Shown in pieces: positions 38,566 through 48,364 of a stretch of DNA of 64,000 bases. Location: contig NZ_JACJOU010000021.1 of NCBI RefSeq assembly GCF_014695725.1, forward strand, positions 62,001 through 126,000. The letters run 5' to 3'. Positions within the stretch are counted from its first letter, which is position 1. Each line of letters opens with the position of its first letter. This DNA comes from Microcoleus sp. FACHB-672. GTDB taxonomy: Bacteria; Cyanobacteriota; Cyanobacteriia; Cyanobacteriales; Oscillatoriaceae. The notes beneath the pieces were generated by a model. The model was not told where the DNA came from. It was given only the letters and a program-made list of their open reading frames with translations, and did not search any database. Position numbers and translations under genes: made by a program.

Positions 38566-39747
38566 CTATTCGAGAGTAATCTGAGCGCCCCACAAGTCTT
38601 GGGGCAAAAATGAGCGATCCATTGGTAGGGGGGCCACCGGCTCGCTGAGGGTAAATTGCGACAGCAGAATCCACTGTTTCAATTCCAAGGCGACTTGATG
38701 AGATAAAAAAATGCTGGCCAGGGGCGCGACTCGCACGGATTTGCCGTCAATCGTAATGCGACCAGTTTTAAGCTGGGCGTAACTCACTAAACCAAAGGTG
38801 GGGCGAACGCGGCGGGGAATGGAGAAATCCACAATCGGTGCTACGAGTTCCTGGTCTCGCACAGCGCAGTTGGCCACAACGTCTTCGCGCAACACCGGCA
38901 GGGGAATGCCAACACCCAGCATCAAGGAAGGGCCGTAATTTTTGAAATAGCACCCGCGCACCCAACGGCGTTGCATCTGCTTGGCATCTCCGATTAAAGC
39001 TAAGGTAGCTGCTGGGCCAATGGGTGTTCGATTGGGCAGGCGTTTTTGCAATGGGAAGTGCTGCGTGCCTTCCCAGGCAACATAACCGATACCACCGCCC
39101 AAAAAAACGCGGGTGCCAATGCCAATTAGTTGCAAGTCTGGGTCATTCCATAGGGGAGAGACGGCACCGGGATTCGAGTAAACGGCATTCCCTAGGCGGG
39201 GTTGCAAGGGTCCGAGGTAGGTAAACAAGGGACGTTCGCCGCCATTGATGCCTACAATAAAGTTTTGGTAAAGGTTGCGAGGGTTATACAGGTAAAACTG
39301 ATTAATCGTGTCGCGGGTGATAGTGGTTTCAAATGTGGCGCGGGGGTAACAGTCTGTCACCTGTCCAAGTGCACGCAGCGATACGGGTTTGCCGGCTATT
39401 AAATCTTCAATAACATGGCCGCCGCCTCGCTCGCGTGATTCTTCTCCATCTGCGGTTTCAGTAACTTGGGTGGCACCCAAATATAAATCGACTGCCCCAA
39501 ACCCAGAGTAAGCCGAGACGTTATCTAACCAGCACCGGCGAATTTTAATCGGTGGATCGGTGTGGCCAAGGTTGATAATCGCTCCAGAGGATTCCATCGG
39601 TTCAAAGGTGCCGGTGGCGATCACGTCTACTTCCTTGGCAGCCTGGGTGACGCCGACTTCGCTCACTCGTGCCTTCAATTCTTCCACCGTCCAAACTACG
39701 GCACACTTGCGGCTAATTTTGTCGTTAATTTCGGCGATGGTTCTCAT
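38566..39747 (-). CDS. DUF39 / homocysteine biosynthesis-type protein
   Basis: 393 residues, begins MRTIAEINDKISRKCAVVWT. Conserved segments include GTFEPMESSGAIINLGHTDP, GGGHVIEDLIAGK and GIGTRVFLGGGIGYVAWEGT, typical of the DUF39 family. In methanogens a DUF39 protein takes part in making homocysteine from aspartate semialdehyde and sulfide. The cyanobacterial homologues are named after that work but are, to my knowledge, not characterised. The gene converges on the upstream + strand gene. Confidence 0.8.
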   Translation of the reverse strand: MRTIAEINDKISRKCAVVWTVEELKARVSEVGVTQAAKEVDVIATGTFEPMESSGAIINLGHTDPPIKIRRCWLDNVSAYSGFGAVDLYLGATQVTETADGEESRERGGGHVIEDLIAGKPVSLRALGQVTDCYPRATFETTITRDTINQFYLYNPRNLYQNFIVGINGGERPLFTYLGPLQPRLGNAVYSNPGAVSPLWNDPDLQLIGIGTRVFLGGGIGYVAWEGTQHFPLQKRLPNRTPIGPAATLALIGDAKQMQRRWVRGCYFKNYGPSLMLGVGIPLPVLREDVVANCAVRDQELVAPIVDFSIPRRVRPTFGLVSYAQLKTGRITIDGKSVRVAPLASIFLSHQVALELKQWILLSQFTLSEPVAPLPMDRSFLPQDLWGAQITLE

Positions 39748-39931
39748 AATTCTGTGCTAGATGCCTTGGCTGGGTGTTGAGGGACGCTATCAGCTTTAAT
39801 CTGGCATTCCACTTAGTTTCTCTACCCGAATTGAGGGGAAAGCGAAATGGGGAGTGCAGAAATTGGCTTTCTTAAAAGCTCATTCGCTGATATTCAAATA
39901 TTGCGGAATTTCACCGGCAGCACTTTTTGAA

Positions 39932-41131
39932 CTACGGCGTATCAGCATCATCAGCTTTGGGACGCTTGTGAGGTTGGGTACTCCCGGTTGAAGGGTTGTT
40001 GGGCTGCACCGGCTCATCAGCTAGTCCATAACGTTCAGCCGGCAGCGTATTAGTGTCTGCTGGAGCGTCAACTATAACGGCTGTCTCAGTGCCCTCTGCA
40101 TCTTTATCTGTCCGCCACGGATCTAGCACATCGTGAATTAATACTTCTTGCACCCAAACTTGACCGACAACTGTTAGGGGTAGCGCCAATAAAAACCCTA
40201 AAAATCCAAAAAAAGTGGCGAAGAATACTTGGGCTAATAAGGTGACTGCCGGCAGCAGTGATACCTGTTGAGCCATGACGTAGGGCGTCAGCAAATTAGT
40301 TTCAAACTGCTGGATTAAGAGGTATAGAATAAACACAGCTCCAGCTTTCCAAGGCGCGTCTAAAAGCGAGATTCCCATTGGTAACACAACACTTAAGGTC
40401 GGGCCAATATTGGGAATAAAGTTTAGCAATCCTGCTAAAATGCCTTGGGCTAAAGCCAGTGGAACGTGCAAAACTGATAAGCCAATAAAGCTCAAAATTC
40501 CCACCACAGTCATGCTGATAAGTGCGCCGAAAATCCATCCGCCCAGCGCGACTTCACATCGGTCAAGAATCATCTCTACTCGTCGCCGGTAGAAGGATGG
40601 AAACAGTCGCACAAATGCTTTGCGGTAGGACATGGGCTGAGCTAGCAGCATCAGCGTTAAAATCACCACCAGTAAAAAATTGACAATAATAACCAGCGAT
40701 CCAGACAAAAATACAAACGAACGCCCTAAGATTCGCTCGGCTATCGGCTGTAGTTGTTGACTAAAGCTTTTAACATCTGGTAAATACTCCATTAACTGAG
40801 TAGGAACACGGGGCCTGAGCTGATTGCGCCAAGTATTTAACAGTTCTACAACCTGCGGTAGCTTGGTTGTTGTTAGTTCTTTATACTGAGCGATAAACGG
40901 GGGCACAATTAGTAAGAAAAAGCCGGTTAATACGGCCATTAAAATCGCGACCGACAGCAAGACAGCTATTGTTCTTGGCAGTTTAAACTTTTGCAGTCGG
41001 CGAGCCAGCATATTCAGGGCTGTTGCTAGCACAACTGCGGCAAATAGTAGCAACATGGCTTGCCGAATTTGCCAGAGTATATATAGGGAAAGGATTAACG
41101 CTAATAAACCGATCCATTTACCGAGTTGCAC
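39932..41131 (-). CDS. AI-2E family transporter
   Basis: 399-residue integral membrane protein with about eight hydrophobic spans, including two early spans (IGLLALILSLYILWQI, TIAVLLSVAILMAVLTGFFL) and the family block ILAGLLNFIPNIGPTLSVVL. The C-terminal 60 residues are hydrophilic. Members include autoinducer-2 exporters and Na+/H+ antiporters, so the substrate cannot be predicted. GTG start with AAGGAG upstream. Confidence 0.88.
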   Translation of the reverse strand: MQLGKWIGLLALILSLYILWQIRQAMLLLFAAVVLATALNMLARRLQKFKLPRTIAVLLSVAILMAVLTGFFLLIVPPFIAQYKELTTTKLPQVVELLNTWRNQLRPRVPTQLMEYLPDVKSFSQQLQPIAERILGRSFVFLSGSLVIIVNFLLVVILTLMLLAQPMSYRKAFVRLFPSFYRRRVEMILDRCEVALGGWIFGALISMTVVGILSFIGLSVLHVPLALAQGILAGLLNFIPNIGPTLSVVLPMGISLLDAPWKAGAVFILYLLIQQFETNLLTPYVMAQQVSLLPAVTLLAQVFFATFFGFLGFLLALPLTVVGQVWVQEVLIHDVLDPWRTDKDAEGTETAVIVDAPADTNTLPAERYGLADEPVQPNNPSTGSTQPHKRPKADDADTP

Positions 41132-41266
41132 AGTGCTGACTCCTTGTCATTTGAGCTTAGAGGTGAAGTGGGAAATATTGCTGAAGAAGAGTAAAAAGTT
41201 AAGAAGGAGCAGTTTTTAGGACTGAGCGATTAAGTCAACAGAGAAAATCTATCGCTCAAAATTTCT

Positions 41267-41461
41267 TCATCCTTCACTTTTTTGTTGCAACGAGCGCCAA
41301 AAAAGGGCTATAGCCATCATTACGGTTGGCAGTAACACCGCGATTAAGGCTTGGTTAGGCGCTGGGCGGATGGTGGCGATAGCACCCGCATACTTGATCG
41401 CAACAGATATGACAGTTGAGGCGATCAGCACTTTGATAATAAACCCAGCATTGCTTTCCAT
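41267..41461 (-). CDS. Small two-span membrane protein
   Basis: 64 residues from the ATG at 41461 (MESNAGFIIKVLIASTVISV). A longer frame exists upstream, but its extra 34 residues look non-coding. Two hydrophobic segments (FIIKVLIASTVISVAIKYAG and NQALIAVLLPTVMMAIALFW) are joined by a short polar turn. Proteins of this size and layout are widespread in cyanobacteria, with no known function. Confidence 0.65.
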   Translation of the reverse strand: MESNAGFIIKVLIASTVISVAIKYAGAIATIRPAPNQALIAVLLPTVMMAIALFWRSLQQKSEG

Positions 41462-41915
41462 ATTTCTTTGTTTTCCTAGCAAGCCGCTTAATGTTCGCAA
41501 TGTCTCGTCACAGATGCTTGCTAGTTTACGGCAATAGGGAACGTTTATGAGCGGGGCCGGCATGGGGCGCGATTGAACTTGATTTGATAGAAAAGCAGAT
41601 TGCCGGCACTATGGGCTGGGGAAGGCTCTGCCGGCTATTGGGGGCTATTGATTTTTTTTGTTAGATAAACGCAGATGTGGATGATAATCTGTCATTAGGT
41701 ATAGGCAGAGAAGCCGCAACTGTGGGCGAGAATCTATCCTTAGACAGACGTTAATCATGCTCACGGTTTGGGCGTTTTAGGTTTTTGCACGAGGTGTCGT
41801 GATTTGTGGGTCGTGTCTGTTAGGATTTTTGCAATAAGTTTAAAGGGTGCGTGCCGGCAAGCTTTCTCAAGGCACAATGTTGATGCAAACGATTTTATTT
41901 TGATGCACTCTGTTT
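41462..41915. other. Spacer ahead of purU
   Basis: About 450 bases between divergent genes. There is no reading frame of interest, and TGCCGGC occurs three times (about 41601, 41632 and 41850). Promoters for both flanking genes should lie here, but I see no clear -10/-35 pair. Confidence 0.4.
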
Positions 41916-42770
41916 ATGACTAGCCCTACTGCAACGCTGCTAGTGTCTTGTCCCGATCAGCGGGGACTGGTTGCGAAGTTGGCGAATTTTATCTATGCCC
42001 ATCATGGCAATATTATTCATGCCGATCACCACACTGATTTTACGGCTGGGTTGTTTCTCAGCCGACTGGAGTGGCAGATAGATGGATTTGATTTACCGCG
42101 TGAGGAGATCGCGCCGGCATTTGCAGAAATTGCGGAACCGCTACAAGCAACTTGGCAATTACACTTTTCCGCTACGGTGCCCCGCATTGCGATTTGGGTA
42201 AGCCGGCAAGATCACTGTCTGCTGGATCTAATTTGGCGTCAGCACGCAAAGGAATTTGCGGCTCAGATTCCTTTAATGATCAGTAATCATGCGGCTCTGG
42301 GTGATGTAGCGAAGCAGTTTGGAATTGATTTTTATCACTTGCCGGTGACTAAGGAAAATAAATTAGAGCAAGAAGCTAAACAGTTAGAATTGCTGCGGCA
42401 ATACAAAATTGATTTGGTTGTTTTAGCCAAATATATGCAAATTCTCAGCGGTAATTTTATCTCCAATTTTCCGCAAATTATCAATATTCATCATTCATTT
42501 TTACCGGCTTTTGCGGGAGCAAATCCTTACGAGCGAGCCTATGAGCGGGGGGTAAAAATTATTGGCGCAACCGCACATTATGTGACCGATGAATTAGATG
42601 CCGGCCCGATTATTGAGCAGGATGTTGTGAGGGTAAGCCACCGGGATACAACGGGCGATCTGATTCGTAAAGGAAAGGACTTAGAGCGGGTGGTTTTAGC
42701 CCGTGCGGTGCGTTTGCATTTGCGAAATCGCGTGTTAGTCTACGGGAATCGGACGGTCGTTTTTGAGTGA
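41916..42770 (+). CDS. purU: Formyltetrahydrofolate deformylase
   Basis: Hydrolyses 10-formyltetrahydrofolate to formate and tetrahydrofolate, balancing one-carbon pools. The 284-residue protein has an N-terminal ACT domain (about 5-80, ATLLVSCPDQRGLVAKLANF) and a formyltransferase-type catalytic domain with INIHHSFLPAFAGANPYERA and ELDAGPIIEQDVVRVSHRD. Length is normal for PurU. Confidence 0.95.
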   Translation: MTSPTATLLVSCPDQRGLVAKLANFIYAHHGNIIHADHHTDFTAGLFLSRLEWQIDGFDLPREEIAPAFAEIAEPLQATWQLHFSATVPRIAIWVSRQDHCLLDLIWRQHAKEFAAQIPLMISNHAALGDVAKQFGIDFYHLPVTKENKLEQEAKQLELLRQYKIDLVVLAKYMQILSGNFISNFPQIINIHHSFLPAFAGANPYERAYERGVKIIGATAHYVTDELDAGPIIEQDVVRVSHRDTTGDLIRKGKDLERVVLARAVRLHLRNRVLVYGNRTVVFE

Positions 42771-42928
42771 GCGAGACTGAGTGGGGCGGGCAGCAGACCC
42801 CATATATAGGATACAACAAAATAGCACACACTAGATTTAGTGTTTTAGGGGCAAATTAGCCGGTTATAAAGTTGCCGGTCGTGATAGGGTTTTAGATCCG
42901 TCGCCTACTTTGGGAAGGATACTCGCTC

Positions 42929-45900
42929 ATGCATCGGCAAAGTCTGCACCCGGAACACTTGCAAGAATTAATTAAAGAGAGTGGCATTGACGGCGCTCTG
43001 GCTTCGCTCAACTTCAGCTCTTTGGAAGAAGATGCAATCTATAGGCATTTACTAATATCCGATGATATACACCGCAATAACGCCGGACGAGTGAGCGGTG
43101 GATGGCTGCATCGTTATGCTCAGGTAGCCAATGGGGGATGGTGGTGTGCAGGTCGAGATCCGCTCAATGATTGGGGTTTAATGGAATGGGGATGTTACAA
43201 GCCAAACCATCCCAGGCATGATAAAAACGGCAAGCCGGTGAAGTACGAGCATCCTCCCTGTACGCCGACACGGGTATTCTGTTTGAAAGTGCCGCTTCAC
43301 ATCTGGCAGCAAATTTCTGATCGCTATGGAGTGCCGGTGCCGGCGAACCCTGAGATCGCAGAGGGAGGGGAAGCACTGGGATTTTGGCAGTGGGTGGTGG
43401 AGGCGCAAATTCCGCTCATTATCTGTGAGGGAGCGAAGAAAGCGGCGGCGTTGTTGAGTTGGGGATATGCAGCGCTTGCCGTACCGGGAATTACCAGCAG
43501 CTATCGGGTGACGCGAGACGCACAAGGCAGAGTCATGAGTCGCCGGCTGATTCCTGAATTGGCAGCGCTTACACTGCCGGCGCGCACGTTTTACATTTGC
43601 TTTGATTATGAAACTCAGCCGAAAACTATCAAAGCAGTCAATCAAGCGATCACTCAATTGGGTGAGCTTTTAGAGGAAAAAAACTGTGCGGCTAAAGTCA
43701 TCAGACTTCCCGGTTTAGAAAAAGGAGTGGATGATTTTATTGTCGCTCAAGGTGCTGAAGCATTCCAAGCCGTTTATGAAGCAAGCGCAGATTTAGAAAC
43801 TGATTTAGCTAAAACTAAACCCCACACTGAGTTTACCTACCCGCCGCAATTGATTCTTAACCGGCGCTATTTAGGAAAACTACCTTTTCCCACATCTGGA
43901 TTAATAGCCGTTAAGTCTGCCAAAGGAACCGGAAAAACGACGGCTCTTTTAGAGTTGGTATTAGAAGCGAAAAAGCAAAACCGAGCAGTTTTGCTGCTCA
44001 CGCACAGAATTCAGCTAGGGCGTTTTTTGTGTGAAAAAATCGGAGTCAATTGGATTAATAATCGAGGAATACAGGAAGCCAAAAGCAATTCTCATCCCCA
44101 ATTACTCGGACTGTGTATTGATTCTCTATGCAAACTCAACCCTCAACACTGGCAAGGATCGCTGGTGATTTTGGATGAGGTTGAACAGTGTTTGTGGCAT
44201 CTTCTTAACAGCGAAACTTGTAAAGATAAACGAGTTAAAATTTTAAAAACTTTTCAGCATTTGATTTCTACAATCATACAAACCGGCGGTGCGGTGATCG
44301 CTCAAGATGCCGACTTGTCAGACCTTTCTTTAGACTATCTCAAAGAAATGGCCGGCATTTCAATTGAGCCGTGGGTTGTGGTGAATGAGTGGAAACCTGA
44401 AACCGATTGGAATGTTACTTTCTATGATTGTCCCAACCCAACGCCGCTGATTCAGCAGCTTGAGCAAGATTTAATTGCGGGAAAAAAGTGTTATGTTACA
44501 ACCGATAGCCGGTCAGGACTTTACAGTTCAGAAACAATAGAGCGCTATCTCAAACAGCATTTAGAAAAATTGATTCACCAGTATCCTAAAACGCTTCTAG
44601 TTAACTCCCAAACAACCAGCACACCGGGACACGAAGCGGTTAATTTTGCAGAAGCCATTAACCAGAGAGCAAAGGATTATGACGCGGTTTTTGTAACTCC
44701 CAGTTTAGGAACCGGCATCAGCATTGATGTGGAACATTTTGACTGCGTTTATGGCATTTTTCAAGGGGTAATTCCAGATTGGGAAGCGCGACAGGCATTA
44801 GCAAGAGTTCGCGTCGGCATCCCTCGGTTTATCTGGTGTGCAAAGCGGGGTATCGGCTCAATTGGCAGTGGCAGTAAAAATTACCGGGTGCTGTCCTATT
44901 GGTATCAAGAAAATCATACAGAAAACTTAGCTTTAATGAATCCCCTGCACAAAGTTGATGTGGATTTACCCTTGGTTTATGACTTAATTCACCTAAAAAT
45001 TTGGGCAAAAATGGCGGCGCGAGTCAATGCCTCGATTACTTTTTACCGGCAGTCCCTGCGAGAAGGTTTAATTGCTGAAGGACATCAGGTAAATGTGGTT
45101 AATAATGCTCCCCCAGAAACTCGCCTCAGAGAGCTGCGTCAGGAATTTCTCACAGTTAGTCCGGAGCAGTGGGAAACTCGTAAAAAGCTGATTCTCGAAA
45201 TTGTAAAACTTCAGCAAAACTTTGAGAAGCACACGAATCAGTATTTAGTGATTAAACATCAATTTAGACAAATTCATCAGCAAAATGAATTACACGTTGC
45301 TGAAGCTGTTGCCAAGGCAATTGATCTTAATCAGGAAAAATATGAATATTTATTAGTTAAGCACGCGCTAACGGATGAGGAACGCTACCAAGTGAATAAA
45401 TATATCTTGAAGCAGCGTTATGGTGTGAAAGTTACGCCGCAATTAAAGCTGCGGGATGACAGAGGGTACTACTCGCAACTTTTAACGCATTATTACTTAA
45501 CCCATGAAAGCGAGTATTTTTATTTTAAAGACCGGCAGGAATGGAAGCAGCAGTTAGAAAAAGGTGAAGGAAGAGTTTTTCTGCCTGACGTGCAAACTTA
45601 CACGTTGAAGGTGGAAGCCTTAAAAGCTTTAGGGATTTTAGATTTTCTTCATCCAGAACGTGAATTTCAGGAGAGTGGTTTAGAGTTGCTGGAATTGAAG
45701 GCAAAGGCGTGCCGGTGTAGCAAGCATATCAAAAGATCAATTGGAATTAGCATTCCTGTGGAAACAGAAAAAGGATGTGTGAGTTCGATAAAAATACTGG
45801 GCAAAATTCTGAATTTGTTGGGATTAAAGTTGAAGCCGGTGAAGATGACAGAGAGGAAAGTAGAAAAACAGGTGAAAATTTATCAAATCGATCCAGTGAC

Positions 45901-46060
45901 TTTCAATGATGGCCGGCAGGCTATTTTTGAAATTTGGCAGCAGCGAGATGCGTTGAGTTTAGGCACTGTTTTCCCATCTGGATTGTATATTCCAGAATGC
46001 GAAAATTATCTGAGTGCATTTACACCTCGTCAAGCAAGATATGAGGTTGCGCTTTTGTAA
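42929..46060 (+). CDS. CyRepA1-family plasmid replication protein
   Basis: 1043 residues, ATG preceded by GAAGGA. The first third (about 130-290) is a DUF3854/TOPRIM-like region with IICEGAKKAAALLSWGYAAL and FYICFDYETQPKT. A P-loop ATPase follows, with AKGTGKTTALLEL (K336) and VILDEVEQCLWHLL (D416, E417), then a helicase-like segment VTPSLGTGISIDVEHFDCVY. About 300 C-terminal residues are rich in K, Q and E. This arrangement is that of the cyanobacterial plasmid initiators called CyRepA1. It is the first gene of an accessory patch and converges on the methyltransferase-nuclease gene. It may be an integrated plasmid remnant or a chromosomal copy. Confidence 0.82.
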   Translation: MHRQSLHPEHLQELIKESGIDGALASLNFSSLEEDAIYRHLLISDDIHRNNAGRVSGGWLHRYAQVANGGWWCAGRDPLNDWGLMEWGCYKPNHPRHDKNGKPVKYEHPPCTPTRVFCLKVPLHIWQQISDRYGVPVPANPEIAEGGEALGFWQWVVEAQIPLIICEGAKKAAALLSWGYAALAVPGITSSYRVTRDAQGRVMSRRLIPELAALTLPARTFYICFDYETQPKTIKAVNQAITQLGELLEEKNCAAKVIRLPGLEKGVDDFIVAQGAEAFQAVYEASADLETDLAKTKPHTEFTYPPQLILNRRYLGKLPFPTSGLIAVKSAKGTGKTTALLELVLEAKKQNRAVLLLTHRIQLGRFLCEKIGVNWINNRGIQEAKSNSHPQLLGLCIDSLCKLNPQHWQGSLVILDEVEQCLWHLLNSETCKDKRVKILKTFQHLISTIIQTGGAVIAQDADLSDLSLDYLKEMAGISIEPWVVVNEWKPETDWNVTFYDCPNPTPLIQQLEQDLIAGKKCYVTTDSRSGLYSSETIERYLKQHLEKLIHQYPKTLLVNSQTTSTPGHEAVNFAEAINQRAKDYDAVFVTPSLGTGISIDVEHFDCVYGIFQGVIPDWEARQALARVRVGIPRFIWCAKRGIGSIGSGSKNYRVLSYWYQENHTENLALMNPLHKVDVDLPLVYDLIHLKIWAKMAARVNASITFYRQSLREGLIAEGHQVNVVNNAPPETRLRELRQEFLTVSPEQWETRKKLILEIVKLQQNFEKHTNQYLVIKHQFRQIHQQNELHVAEAVAKAIDLNQEKYEYLLVKHALTDEERYQVNKYILKQRYGVKVTPQLKLRDDRGYYSQLLTHYYLTHESEYFYFKDRQEWKQQLEKGEGRVFLPDVQTYTLKVEALKALGILDFLHPEREFQESGLELLELKAKACRCSKHIKRSIGISIPVETEKGCVSSIKILGKILNLLGLKLKPVKMTERKVEKQVKIYQIDPVTFNDGRQAIFEIWQQRDALSLGTVFPSGLYIPECENYLSAFTPRQARYEVALL

Positions 46061-46192
46061 GATAGAATTATTAAAGGTTGGGTGCCAGCGTGGTAAATAA
46101 ATATCTAGATTTCTAGATTCAAAGTTGCAAAAAAGCTGACCAGCTAAACCTGGGTAATGACGACCTTTTGAAAAAGGATATAGTTGTATCGT

Positions 46193-48328
46193 TTAAAATA
46201 TCTCTGCGATGTAGTTTGATACACCCAGGCTACCTCCACCATATTTACTGATGAATTCATTCGTTATTCTTTGAACACATACCTCAAGGGCGTCAGAAAT
46301 CGAATGCTCTTGTAATACCTTGGCTGCTGACGTACGCAGAATTTCAAATAGCTGAGAACTATAACCAGGATCTTCGCTTATGAAATCCCACAGTTCACGT
46401 CCTATAAGGGTTTTCATTTCCCATTCAGGCAAGAATTGTTTTAAAAGCCCCATTGTTACTGTTTTATTGCTTCTTTTTCCATAAGTTATTCCTATGTAAG
46501 CTTTATCTCCTGCGTTTATTTTTTCCTGAATCTTTAAAGCCCAATATACTATCTGGTCTTTATCCATGTTATTTGGGCCACTTTTAACTTGAATCCAGCA
46601 CAACTCACCGCTATCAGTCTTTTTAATTAAGTCCCATCCTGAATTTTTGGGCGCATTTTCGACTGTGTCAGAGCTAGAAAGCAGAATATCTTGAAGAAAA
46701 AAGCCCATTGATGTGACAATGGATCTTGTACCGGCCATATAAACGTTTAGCCGCACAACTTCCTCTGGGGTTTTTAGATTAAGCGCTTTAATTAAAAATG
46801 GGTTAGGATTCAGGTTCTCTAAAGTTAATATTCTGATCATAGCCAACTGTTTTCTTGTAAAATTCCGGCTGATACAGGCCAAAAAATTCTCTGCAACTGT
46901 AAGTTGTGCAGAAAGACTATCTGTAGATTTAAAAGCTAAGATACGCTCAACCTCATCAGATGTCAGTCGAATTGTTCGCTGTCCAGAAATACTTCTAATG
47001 TTTGTTAGGTCAGAAGCTTCTACATTCAGAAATTCTTGTAAATCGGCAAAGTGGGAAGCAAGAGAACGAGCTTTGCTTTTGGGAAGGTTAATCTCTTTTT
47101 CTAAAGCAAAGGCTAACATTTCATGCAGTTGTTCAGACACGTTTGACTCTCCCCAGTTGAACAAAGATAGTTGTTCGTACATTCCTCTCCCTTGCGCCTT
47201 CTCTCCCCTACATAATCGGCACAAATAATCACCAATTGCCTTTGCTAAGAGAACCGGCACCGCATTTCCAATCTGTCGGTACTTAGACGCAACCGAACCA
47301 TAAAAAATCCAATCATCCGGAAACGTTTGCACTCTCGCACACTCTCTAACGCTTAGAGGGCGCAACTCGTCTGGGTGACACATATCTGTTGCTTTTTGGT
47401 GCGGACTGGTTGTAACCGTAGGAGAAGGTTTATCCCAAGACAGTCGGCGATAGAAACCAACTTTACCGCCTCCAGAGTTGTAAGCGCCTCCCATCGCTTC
47501 AGCTTTTAAAGTATCCGGTAAATTCTTCCAGTTTTGACCGGCTTTCAACAAGCGCAAATACTTAAGCCGACTCTCTGAATAAGCCATACACTCAGGCTGA
47601 AGGTCATCTAAATCCGAGATCGCATCTCGAAAAGTTCGCCACTTGGGTAAACCGCCGGCACCCCTTTCGCTATGAGTCGGCAGCGGCAAACTAACCCGTT
47701 GAACTTCTCTCGACCCAATAAATATTACTCGCTCTCTGGTTTGCGGCACACCGTAATCAGCAGCGTTCAAAAGACCGTAAACTACCTCATACCCAATACC
47801 TTTCATCTCTTCCAACACAACATTTAAAGCGGCACCGGCACTCTCATCAGGTTCCAGTGGTAAGAAGCCTAAACCCCTTTGTGCATGGGGTCTGTGCCTC
47901 AAGGGTGCGGAAAGTAACCCTTTGACATTCTCCATCACAAAAAAGCGCGGTTGAACTTCTTGCACAACCCGGATGAAGTCCATAAACAGACTACCGCGCG
48001 GATCTATGACTGATCCACGCTTACCGGCAGTGCTGAAAGACTGGCAGGGAGGCCCACCCATCACTAAATCCACTTCACCGGCACCCAAAGGTCTGCCCAA
48101 GTTTAAAACGCGTCCGCCTTCCTGCAAAAGAGTTTGAGCACTAACTTGGCGGATGTCTCGCGCTACGGCACTCTCGGCAAGATGGGTCCGGTTCAAAGCG
48201 ATAGTTTTGACCGCATCAGGATCTATTTCCACGACGCTAACCGTATGGAACCCAGCCTGTTCCATCCCCAAATCTAAACCACCGGCACCGGAAAACAAAC
48301 TGATGGAAATGAGCTGACCGTCGATCAC
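46193..48328 (-). CDS. Fused cytosine-5 methyltransferase / HhH / PD-(D/E)XK endonuclease
   Basis: 711 residues, GTG start. Residues 1-380 are a C5 methyltransferase: ISLFSGAGGLDLGMEQAGF, nucleophile C95 in GGPPCQSFS, FFVMENVKGLL, and motifs IX/X in RECARVQTFPDDW and KYRQIGNAVPV. Residues about 415-455 look like a helix-hairpin-helix unit (KARSLASHFADLQEFL, SDLTNIRSISGQRTIRL). The rest resembles a type II endonuclease, with NPNPFLIKALNL, then D566 in SGWDLIKK and Q580/K582 in ELCWIQVKSGPNNMDKDQ, a PD-(D/E)XK site with Q for E. A complete single-chain restriction-modification protein is the best reading; the target sequence is unknown. It starts 36 bases after mrdA on the same strand. Confidence 0.82.
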   Translation of the reverse strand: MIDGQLISISLFSGAGGLDLGMEQAGFHTVSVVEIDPDAVKTIALNRTHLAESAVARDIRQVSAQTLLQEGGRVLNLGRPLGAGEVDLVMGGPPCQSFSTAGKRGSVIDPRGSLFMDFIRVVQEVQPRFFVMENVKGLLSAPLRHRPHAQRGLGFLPLEPDESAGAALNVVLEEMKGIGYEVVYGLLNAADYGVPQTRERVIFIGSREVQRVSLPLPTHSERGAGGLPKWRTFRDAISDLDDLQPECMAYSESRLKYLRLLKAGQNWKNLPDTLKAEAMGGAYNSGGGKVGFYRRLSWDKPSPTVTTSPHQKATDMCHPDELRPLSVRECARVQTFPDDWIFYGSVASKYRQIGNAVPVLLAKAIGDYLCRLCRGEKAQGRGMYEQLSLFNWGESNVSEQLHEMLAFALEKEINLPKSKARSLASHFADLQEFLNVEASDLTNIRSISGQRTIRLTSDEVERILAFKSTDSLSAQLTVAENFLACISRNFTRKQLAMIRILTLENLNPNPFLIKALNLKTPEEVVRLNVYMAGTRSIVTSMGFFLQDILLSSSDTVENAPKNSGWDLIKKTDSGELCWIQVKSGPNNMDKDQIVYWALKIQEKINAGDKAYIGITYGKRSNKTVTMGLLKQFLPEWEMKTLIGRELWDFISEDPGYSSQLFEILRTSAAKVLQEHSISDALEVCVQRITNEFISKYGGGSLGVSNYIAEIF

Positions 48329-48364
48329 AGCGGGTAAAGGTAAAATACCAGTTTAATGGCTAGC

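Noticed and set aside
41224-41257. GAGCGAT/ATCGCTC inverted repeat as a terminator for the small membrane protein gene
   Set aside because: Only 7 bp with a 20-nt loop and no following T tract; too weak to call.
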